Translations under genes and position numbers: made by a program
Virus record (IMG/VR): IMGVR_UViG_3300020439_000004
Coordinates: 1 to 64,000 of that record
Strand: one strand, 5' to 3'
Length of the DNA stretch: 64,000 nt
Source: a virus
Notes under the pieces: generated by a model
Told to the model about the DNA's origin: nothing
Seen by the model: only the letters and a program-made list of their open reading frames with translations
Database searches by the model: none
Shown here: piece after piece, positions 1-8,800 of the stretch
Layout: the number at the start of each line of letters is the position of its first letter
Numbering within the stretch: the stretch's first letter is position 1

Positions 1-3000
1 AGGCACTGGAACTTTCCATTCTGTAGACATTACAGGTACATCAACACTTACTGTTTCTGGTAAAGTTGGTATAGGAGAAGTTAGCCCAGATAAATCTCTT
101 CATATTGTTGGAAATGATGTAAATGGTGAGCTAATTAAACTTGAGGGAGATGCAAATTATGGAGCTACAATTCAATATGGAAGATCAGTAAATTATCTTT
201 GGAGAGCAGGTATTGGAGGGGGATCTTCTACTAATTCAAAAATACCAACAAGTTATTGGGGTATAGAAGATGTTACTTCAAGCAACACTCCATCTATAGT
301 CTGTAGACCGATTAATCAGTATGTAGGAGTTAAAAATACAAATCCTCAATACGAACTTGATGTAAGTGGCACAATTCACGGCACAAGCGGAAACTTTGAA
401 AATGGTATTACTATAAATGGTAATCCTGTTATGACAGGAGCTAGTGATTTAGATACCGATACCCTTCAAACGGTTACCGACAGAGGTAATATAACAACCA
501 ATGATATTGGCGCTGGAACAATAACAGGAAATACTTTAGTCATTACTGGTGCTAATTCTACCTTTAAAGCTTTTGAACAAGCTAACGATGATTTCCGTAT
601 AGGGACAGACACTGCTGATGATATAAGTATAATAACTAATGGTAGCAGAAGGTTAACTGTTACTGATGCTGGTAATGTTGGTATAGGAACAACTAATCCT
701 GACTCAATTCTACATATTCAAGATACTAATGATGCAGTATTAACTATTGCAGGTGGTGCAGGGGCAGGTAGTAGTGTTGGTTATATTGATTTTTATTCAA
801 GAACAGGGACTAAAAGTATAGCCCGTATTGAAGCTGATAGAGGAACAGCCAACAACAATGGTATGTTAACTTTTCATACAGCAGATTCAAGTAGTGCAGT
901 AGCCGAAAGAATGCGTATTGATCAAGATGGAAATGTTTCAATTGGTAATAATTCTCCAGCAGGTAAACTAGAGATCAGAACTGACAGCAGCACAATAAAT
1001 GGCGTTGCTTTAAGAGGAGAGTCTAGCACAGGAGCCTATTTCAGACTTTATCACGGAGGAGCTATAGATACAGAGGGTAATATTACTGCTCCTAGATTCT
1101 TACAAGATTCAGCGGTTCAAAGTAATTTTTATGCTGTTGCTGTTAGTAGATCATCTACTGGTTTAACACTTCCAGATGTATTTGCTACAAATGCTGATGG
1201 GTTAGTATTAGGATCTAGTTCTACCGATGCTACATTAGTTATTGATACTGGCGGGACAGTATTAATTAATGGAAATGGAACTGCTGATTCAAATACTTAC
1301 AAAGCTGATTTATCTGTAGATGTGGGAGGAGACCCTGAAGTCTCTTGGAGAAGAAATGTTCAGCAAGTCCAGATCGGTTCGACTGATATGAACTGGGATG
1401 GTCGAATTTTCCATGATGGCACTTATAGAATGGCTGCTTGGTCTAGTAATTTAGATTTTCATATTTCTAGTAGTTCTAGTAATGCTTATGACATATTATT
1501 CCGCCCTTGGAATGGGAGTAGCGCATCTGAAGCTATGCGTATTGTGGGAGAGGGTAATGTCGGAATAGGAACGAATGACCCAACATCAGAAATAAATAGC
1601 AACAATCAGTATGTAGGACCAAATGTAGTTAGTGGCCGCACTTTAACTGTAGGAACCACGACTACTGGTAGAGCTAATTTAATTTTACAAAGTAATAATC
1701 AAGAAGGAACTGGTGATGTTTTAGGTGGTCTTTACTTTAGTCATCCTAGCGGCCAAGGAGATGCTCACCATATAGTTGGAGCTATTGAATCTGTTGTTCA
1801 TCCACATAGTAACCGCATTTTTAATGGAGGTGATTTAGCTTTTTATACAAAACCTGCTGGTGCAGGAAGAGATACAGGTGATGCTCAATTATACATAACT
1901 CACAATGAATTGGTTGGGGTCGGGACAAAGCCACAATTTAGATTTCATGTTAATTCTGATGGAACAGACACTGTAGCAAGATTTCAGTCTACTGATAATG
2001 ATGCTCATATATCTATAGCAGACGACACTGATATTGTATACATCGGACACGATGCTGCCCTTGATGTTATGTCGCTTGGATTTAATTCAAGTATGGGAAG
2101 TAGTAGCAACCTCAATATTGATACGGCAGGTCACGTAGGGATAGGAACAAATAATCCTAATGCTATGTTGCAAATAGGAGATGGAAGTTCAGAGGCTACT
2201 CTATTTCATAGTTATGACCAATATAATGAAGTAAAGTTTTATGGTTTCAGTGACACCACTGACAGCGGTGTTTGGCAGTTTATAAACGATGGGACTTGGG
2301 ATCAAACAAGATTTTTTATTCAAGATGCTAATAACTCAAGCAGCCGTTTAACCTTACATGTAAAAGGTAATAATGGAGCTACCGAAATTTTAGCTGCAAC
2401 CTCTGCGGGAAATGTTGGTATAGGAACAAGTAGTCCAGCACATGAACTAGAAGTTGTAGGAGATGTAGCAATTTCAGACGCTAAAAAGTTTAAGGGACTC
2501 ACATACTCTAGCTCTTATGTAAATTTTCAAGATGATACAACATTAAGCGCAAATAGTGATATTATATTTGATGTTAATGGTTCTGACGAATTAATGCGTC
2601 TTGAAGAGGGAGGTTATGTTGGAATAGGAACTTCTTCTCCAAGCTATGAACTCGATGTAAATGGAACAACAAGATCCACTTACTACGTTGGTGGTGCTTA
2701 CTTAGAGGAGAACGCATCTTCCAGCAAATTAAAATTCTACAAAGATGGAACAGTCCTTGTCATGGATAAAGATGGCGAACTCAAGCCATGTGAAAAAGAA
2801 AATGACACTTTAGTTTTTGGTGTTAGTAAAATAGATTTTGATTCTCCTGTAGTTCTCGGAGCAGAGCCTATTCTTATAACAGGACCAATTAAAGTCGGTG
2901 ATTATATTGTAACTTCAAGTAAACAAGGTCACGGACAAGCCATGAAAGAGCAAAAACTAGGTACGATTATAGCCCAAGCCATGGAAAACGGCGATGGCGA

Positions 3001-3037
3001 ATCGTATAATATTAAAGCGATGATTAGAAAAATGTAA
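1..3037 (+). CDS. Long tail fibre with VGIGTxxP repeats (5' end outside window)
   Basis: The reading frame is open from base 2 with no stop, so the gene begins before the window; the first ATG at 431 is internal. About nine VGIGTxxPxxxLHV-type repeats are spread along it, separated by beta-rich, Gly/Ser/Asn/Thr-rich segments, as in phage fibres and adhesins. The last ~120 residues are not repetitive (VFGVSK, then GDYIVTSSKQGHGQAMK, then GTIIAQAMENGDGESYNIKAMI) and resemble the intramolecular-chaperone/Peptidase G2-type ends of trimeric fibres; that assignment is from memory of the family. The stop overlaps the next start by one base (TAATG), which implies translational coupling. The likely role is receptor binding. 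It is a paralogue of the fibre at 5873-11287. Confidence 0.85.
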   Translation, partial: GTGTFHSVDITGTSTLTVSGKVGIGEVSPDKSLHIVGNDVNGELIKLEGDANYGATIQYGRSVNYLWRAGIGGGSSTNSKIPTSYWGIEDVTSSNTPSIVCRPINQYVGVKNTNPQYELDVSGTIHGTSGNFENGITINGNPVMTGASDLDTDTLQTVTDRGNITTNDIGAGTITGNTLVITGANSTFKAFEQANDDFRIGTDTADDISIITNGSRRLTVTDAGNVGIGTTNPDSILHIQDTNDAVLTIAGGAGAGSSVGYIDFYSRTGTKSIARIEADRGTANNNGMLTFHTADSSSAVAERMRIDQDGNVSIGNNSPAGKLEIRTDSSTINGVALRGESSTGAYFRLYHGGAIDTEGNITAPRFLQDSAVQSNFYAVAVSRSSTGLTLPDVFATNADGLVLGSSSTDATLVIDTGGTVLINGNGTADSNTYKADLSVDVGGDPEVSWRRNVQQVQIGSTDMNWDGRIFHDGTYRMAAWSSNLDFHISSSSSNAYDILFRPWNGSSASEAMRIVGEGNVGIGTNDPTSEINSNNQYVGPNVVSGRTLTVGTTTTGRANLILQSNNQEGTGDVLGGLYFSHPSGQGDAHHIVGAIESVVHPHSNRIFNGGDLAFYTKPAGAGRDTGDAQLYITHNELVGVGTKPQFRFHVNSDGTDTVARFQSTDNDAHISIADDTDIVYIGHDAALDVMSLGFNSSMGSSSNLNIDTAGHVGIGTNNPNAMLQIGDGSSEATLFHSYDQYNEVKFYGFSDTTDSGVWQFINDGTWDQTRFFIQDANNSSSRLTLHVKGNNGATEILAATSAGNVGIGTSSPAHELEVVGDVAISDAKKFKGLTYSSSYVNFQDDTTLSANSDIIFDVNGSDELMRLEEGGYVGIGTSSPSYELDVNGTTRSTYYVGGAYLEENASSSKLKFYKDGTVLVMDKDGELKPCEKENDTLVFGVSKIDFDSPVVLGAEPILITGPIKVGDYIVTSSKQGHGQAMKEQKLGTIIAQAMENGDGESYNIKAMIRKM

Positions 3038-3234
3038 TGAGAGTTTATTTTAAATACAATAAAAATACAAATGAGACTTCTCTTTATGGAGATGACTCAG
3101 CTTTAGACCTTTTTGAAGTAGAAAGCATTACAAATGATGATGATGAAGTTTTATTAAGTGTTGTTGTTAAAGTGGGAATGGAACCTTTGGGAGCGCCTCA
3201 AACTATAGAAGAAATGGAGGAATTTGAAGATTAA
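3037..3234 (+). CDS. Small acidic protein of the fibre operon (65 aa)
   Basis: A 65-residue acidic protein joined to both neighbours by one-base TAATG overlaps, so it is translated as part of the fibre operon. No membrane segment or signal peptide is visible. The N-terminal half looks like short beta strands and the C-terminus is Glu-rich. No family is recognised. Its place between two structural genes makes a small fibre-associated protein or assembly factor possible; that is inference. Confidence 0.65.
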   Translation: MRVYFKYNKNTNETSLYGDDSALDLFEVESITNDDDEVLLSVVVKVGMEPLGAPQTIEEMEEFED

Positions 3235-5873
3235 TGGCAGCTTACACATCTACACAAAACGGCAATTTCAACGATGCTTCCACATGGGGTGGTGGTGGTT
3301 TTCCTAATGCAAACGGAGATACATTCACTATAACAAATGGACATACTGTTGTTTACAATGTTAGTGGCACTATCTCTGACGGTTTTGGAAATTCTAATAT
3401 TTATGGGCATTTAAGACACTCTGGAGGAATGGTTACAGAGTTAAGAATGGATGGAAACTTAGACGTAAGAACAAATGGTCTTTATGAAATGGTGGATGAT
3501 AGCACTTTGGTTTTTAAAGGGACAAATGCAGATGATCATGGTTTAAATGTAAGAGCTGAAGCTGGAGCGAGTTTTCTAGCTACTGGAAGTTCACCAACGC
3601 AAGAAACAAAGCTTTCGGCTACTGGAGATGTTGGAGATGCATATTTTAGTGTTGATAGTTCAACTAATTTTGCATCAGGTGACTGGTGCAGTATTCATTA
3701 TAGATATCATGATTTAAAAACAAGAGAACAATGGATTGCTAATACAGATTATCCTACTGGCCCTTTATCTGGAGATGGTGTTAATCAATCAAGAAGTTCT
3801 TGGGAAAGTAGTGATCAAGGTCACAATGAATCAGCGCGTAGTTTAGATGAGGGTTTTATTATTCATGATATTGACAGCAATAATATTTATCCAAGGCAAT
3901 TAGTTGGCCCTGAAGATACAGTTGTTTCAGCTAGAGATAATAAAATAACAGTAAATGACTCTAGAATTTTTAGAGTTGGGCAAACTTTAATTTTTGGAAA
4001 TAGCAGCGATAGAAATGTTTTAGTTATTTCTGATATTAATAATAATAGAAATAGAATAACTTTTGAAAGCAATTTATCTAGCACCAACGTTGTTGGACAA
4101 AAAGTTTACTTAGGTGGCGCTGTATCACACCACTATGCAAAATCTACTGTAAGACGAGTTGCATCTATGGTGATGTCTCATACAGCAAAAGATTCTACAA
4201 CTATAACTATAAATGATGCCAGTGATTATTCTGTTGGTGATGAATTTTACGTTGATCACATAAAAACCGATGATGAAACTTTTGATCAGTTATTTCCTAA
4301 TGATAATAACAATTGGAATGAAGATACAAACAAAAGGCACTTAATAAGCAACAAATCAGGAAACACTTTGACATTTAGCCCCGCTTTACCTCATGCGGTT
4401 GCAGTAAATACTTTCTTATATAAAGCTAATAGAAAAATAACAATAAGAGGCGCAGATTATTCTGTAGATAAACCTTATGTATATTTTCAAAATAGAACCT
4501 CTACAGCTACTACAGACGGTCAAAGTAGATATGATAGAAAACTTTTAATAAAAGATATTCAGTTTTTAGGCTTAGGCAATAGTAGTTCTTCTTACCAGCT
4601 TTGGTTTAGAGGTGGATATAACGACGGTTATTGGAGATTTTCTCACACTTGTGAAGGTGTTGTAGTAGACGGCATGGGGAATGGTCATGCTAATTACATA
4701 AGAGCAGATAGCTACCAACGTGGTATTTGGAGAAATTGGATTGTAGCAAATATGTATAGAGGCGGGTATTCAGGCAATCAAGATAATTGCATATTTAATT
4801 CTGTTTATTTAAACTGCCGCCGATCAAACGAAAATAGATATACATATTATCGTAACGGCAGGTATTGGTTTAATAGGTGCGTGAGAATAAGAGAGTATGA
4901 TTACGCAAGATCTCCAAGCAAAATGGGAGGTATGACAACTCATTATCAAAATTATTACAATGGAGAATATGGTATATATTTATATGATGCCGCAGAAATG
5001 TTTCAATGCGAAATACATTACAGGTATTATCCAATAAGAGGTTACTATGGAACTCAAAAATCAATCAGTTACAGTAAATGTGTAGCGGAGGTTATTAATA
5101 ATAATGATGAAACTTATTATGAAAGTAGTAGAGCTATTGATAGATATAGCCCAGAGTTTAATTTATTATTCAAAGATAAAGATTATATTTTAGGTAATGA
5201 TTTTATTTATTCTGGTGGAGTAGCAAAATGTTGGAAAGAAGAGGAGGGTGCTTATAGGGTTTATGGAGGTAGAAGTGGAGGCTATCATGATCCAGATGGG
5301 TCTTATCAAGAAATTGAAATACCACCAAGGGCTACAATTAGAATAACTGGTGAGGCTAAATTACCAGAAACCACATATGATAATGGCACTTCTTGGAGTT
5401 ATTGCCCGCATTTAATTTATTATTTAATTTCAGACAGAAATCATTATTCGTCAGCGTATAGTGATCAGTATCACAATTCTGATTTTTTTAGTGGCAATAA
5501 AAATAGTAGATATTTAATTAAGCCAGATGTTGATGTGAATTTTGGTGCTGCGGGCAGATTTGACTATGATGGCACAGCTCCAGCAGAAAGTTATAGGAAC
5601 ACGCCATTTAATTCAAAAACTCAATATAATAGCAAAACTATCACAATCACTAATGAGAGTTGGTTCCCTAAGAAACTTAGAGTTGGATTTTGTTCTGTAA
5701 GCGGTAATGCTAGACTTGGATGGTGGGAAAAACCGTTAAAAATAGCAATAACTAATGAAGGTGGAATAGGTAATAGAAGATTAAATACTCTTAAAAAGGT
5801 GGGGGAATACATATTTAAGATAGGTGTAAGTACAGTAAACAACATTAAAAGAATCGGAGGTTCTAGAATATAA
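3234..5873 (+). CDS. Large beta-helical tail adhesin with N-terminal G8-like domain
   Basis: An 879-residue protein. Residues ~5-50 follow the G8-like pattern: an N-terminal FNDASTWGGGGFPNANGDTF stretch, then TITNGHTVVYNVSG and hydrophobic-polar alternation. This pattern occurs in secreted and virion proteins with right-handed beta-helices. The rest is rich in Tyr, Asn, Arg and short beta-strand repeats, which fits a parallel beta-helix or a polysaccharide-binding/depolymerising tailspike. No catalytic residues can be assigned. The start overlaps the previous stop (TAATG) and the stop overlaps the following fibre start in the same way. Most likely a second host-surface binding protein. Confidence 0.7.
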   Translation: MAAYTSTQNGNFNDASTWGGGGFPNANGDTFTITNGHTVVYNVSGTISDGFGNSNIYGHLRHSGGMVTELRMDGNLDVRTNGLYEMVDDSTLVFKGTNADDHGLNVRAEAGASFLATGSSPTQETKLSATGDVGDAYFSVDSSTNFASGDWCSIHYRYHDLKTREQWIANTDYPTGPLSGDGVNQSRSSWESSDQGHNESARSLDEGFIIHDIDSNNIYPRQLVGPEDTVVSARDNKITVNDSRIFRVGQTLIFGNSSDRNVLVISDINNNRNRITFESNLSSTNVVGQKVYLGGAVSHHYAKSTVRRVASMVMSHTAKDSTTITINDASDYSVGDEFYVDHIKTDDETFDQLFPNDNNNWNEDTNKRHLISNKSGNTLTFSPALPHAVAVNTFLYKANRKITIRGADYSVDKPYVYFQNRTSTATTDGQSRYDRKLLIKDIQFLGLGNSSSSYQLWFRGGYNDGYWRFSHTCEGVVVDGMGNGHANYIRADSYQRGIWRNWIVANMYRGGYSGNQDNCIFNSVYLNCRRSNENRYTYYRNGRYWFNRCVRIREYDYARSPSKMGGMTTHYQNYYNGEYGIYLYDAAEMFQCEIHYRYYPIRGYYGTQKSISYSKCVAEVINNNDETYYESSRAIDRYSPEFNLLFKDKDYILGNDFIYSGGVAKCWKEEEGAYRVYGGRSGGYHDPDGSYQEIEIPPRATIRITGEAKLPETTYDNGTSWSYCPHLIYYLISDRNHYSSAYSDQYHNSDFFSGNKNSRYLIKPDVDVNFGAAGRFDYDGTAPAESYRNTPFNSKTQYNSKTITITNESWFPKKLRVGFCSVSGNARLGWWEKPLKIAITNEGGIGNRRLNTLKKVGEYIFKIGVSTVNNIKRIGGSRI

Positions 5874-8800
5874 TGCCAACAGTAACAGGAGACAATTTCT
5901 ATATAAATAAACACACACTCCAGTTTAGAACTGGGGAAACAGGAGTAGCTTCTATTGTTTATGATAAAACTGATGAAAGTATTAGTATTGCTAATGCTGG
6001 TACAGGTCAAATAAGCATAGGAGATGCAGGTGGTGATATTTATATCGGAGATGGAACTACTGAGACTGATATTATTTTTGAGCAGAATGGAGCTATAAGA
6101 GCTTTAACAAACAAAACTTTAAAGTTAGGTCAGGGTGATTCTGATGTAAAAGTAGAAGCGCAAAACTTTTTTGTTACTGGGGATGCAGGGTTTAGTGGGA
6201 CAGTTACAATAAATGGCAATACGGTTTTAACAGGAGCAAGTGGAGCAGAGGGTGATACTCTTCAAAGCGTTACTGACAGAGGGGCAATTACAACTAACAA
6301 CCTAGAAATACAAGGTGCTGGTTCAAAGTCTCTTACTGTCGATTCAACTGATGGTCATGCATCCTTAGTTATAGATAGGCACAGCACAAGTTATGATGCT
6401 AATTTGTCATTCCAAACAAATGGAGCTACAAAGTGGAGATTGTGGAATAATTCAAATGATACGACTCTTTCAATAAGAGATGAGGTCAACGCCTCTAACG
6501 TAATGACATGGGAAACGGGTGGCAAAGTTGGTATAGGAACAGATAATCCATCAACAAGGTTGCAGATAGATAACGGAGGAGCAGGAACTGTAGATAGTGC
6601 TTATTCATTGGCAATACTAGGTGATGGTATTGATGGGATTCAAATAATTAGTAGTTCTTCACACCAAGGAAGAATTGTGTTTGGAGATAATAGTAGTAAT
6701 GCGATAGGACGTATTAATTACGACCATTCAAATGACAGTATGTCTTTTGTAACTAATGGATCTGAAGCAATGCGCATCAACTCAAGTAGCAATGTTGGTA
6801 TTGGGACAACTAGTCCAGATTTTGAGTTAGATGTTGATGGAGACATTGGCATGAATGGAAAACTATACCACAATGGAGATCATAATACTTATATAGGTTT
6901 TGAAGCTGATGATATTAAATTAAGAGTTGGCGGGACTGATATAGTTAATGTAGATTCATCTAAAAACGTAGGTATAACAACAAATAGTCCGACATCAAGA
7001 CTTCATGTTTATGGTGGAGATAACACGGGTCTTTTTGGGTCAATAAGAAACGACTCAAAAAACAGAATGAACATGAAGGTCGCAATGGGTTCGACCACAC
7101 GTTACATTGGAACAGTTGAGCAATACGGAAATGGAGATTCATCAGGTTTTACTATCAGAATATATGATGGAGCGGAAAAAGTATTTAGAATTGTTCGTGT
7201 TGTTGTTGTAAATAGTGGAGGAACTAATGTTCCTAGGGCAACTGTTGAAGGTGGCGGAGAAGACACTGATATTCATATAAATTTAGAATATAAAAATAGA
7301 GATGGAGATGCGACTAAGACAGACTTCTTTCTTGTTCCTACATCAAAAAGCTTTACTCAATATGTTGAAATAGAAGGATACATATTAAGAGATACTGGTT
7401 GGAATACAACTTCACTTACAAGCGTTAGCCTTGATGATGACCTTGCTTTAAATATTCTTGATTCTGTCAACGGTAGTAGAGTTGGTGTTGGAACTACAGA
7501 TCCATCAGCAAAGCTTCATGCTGAAGGTTCCATGATAGTCAAGGGTGATGTTGGTTGGGCTGGAACAGATAATCAAGATGGAGCTATATTTCTAAACACT
7601 GCTGGAAGAGCATTACTTGGAGCTTTCTCCACTAGTTATGCAAGACCTTTAATTAGAACTGCTAGTAATTACATAGAGCATGGTAGCGCAGGAACTAGTT
7701 TAATTAACGGTTTTAGATTTTATGCAGGAAGCACAACTGCCACTGTTGGAACATATGATTTCTATACAAGTGGATCTAATAGCAGATTACGTATAGAAAA
7801 AGGCGGTAATGTCGGCATAGGAACAACTAATCCAGATCTTAAATTACACATTCATGGAGGAGGAATTTATGCTACTCCTGTCTCATACGCTGCCAATGCT
7901 GATGAATGGTTATTAAGAGCAGGAGCTAATAATAATGCTGGTTGGGATTATGGTGGCTTAAAAGTTAGAGTAAACAGCGCAGGGAATCCACGCCTTGCAT
8001 TTATGGGATTTAGTAGCAATGAAGTTTTTGCTATAGAAGGGACCAATGTCGGTATAGGGACAACTGATCCATCAGAAAAACTCCATGTGGATGAAGGTTA
8101 TATACTCGCTGATGGAGCGTCTACAAATCACGGATTTGAATTAAGAAGAGATTCTGCTGACACTTTCCAAATAAGACATTTAGGCGGTAATTTTACTATA
8201 AATAACCTTACTGATAATCGTAAAGATTTATCTATTGATGGAAATGGTAATGTTGGTATAGGAACAGATATTCCAGCTACGATTCTTGATTTAAGTAAAC
8301 AAGACAATCTTGTTGAACTTTCAATAAGGAGAAAAGGATCTGACCCAAGCGCCAATACAGATATAGGTGGCATACAATTTAAAACAGATTATACCTCTAC
8401 TTCACATGACGTAGGGAGAATACTTGTAAAAACAAACTCCAGCCCTTACAGGACTGACATGAAGTTTTCCACTAGATCAACAGCGGGAACTGAAATGATT
8501 GGTATGACTTTGCATGGCACAAGTAGTAGTGGTCCATATCTTGGTGTTGGAACAGAGACTCCATCTTCATTGCTACATGTAAGAGGTAGTGACCCCGTAT
8601 TAAAAATAACAGACTCATCTACAACTGATAATAGTGCAACTCTCTGGCTCCAAGAAAGTGATACTTATGGAGTAAAACTAAATTATGAATCTAATGGTGG
8701 TAATGGTGGAATAGATTATTTCACTATAGATACTTTATCTGCCACTGGTGGTAATAATCAAGCAGGTAATCACGACAATGCTTGGGGTATAGATCAACGA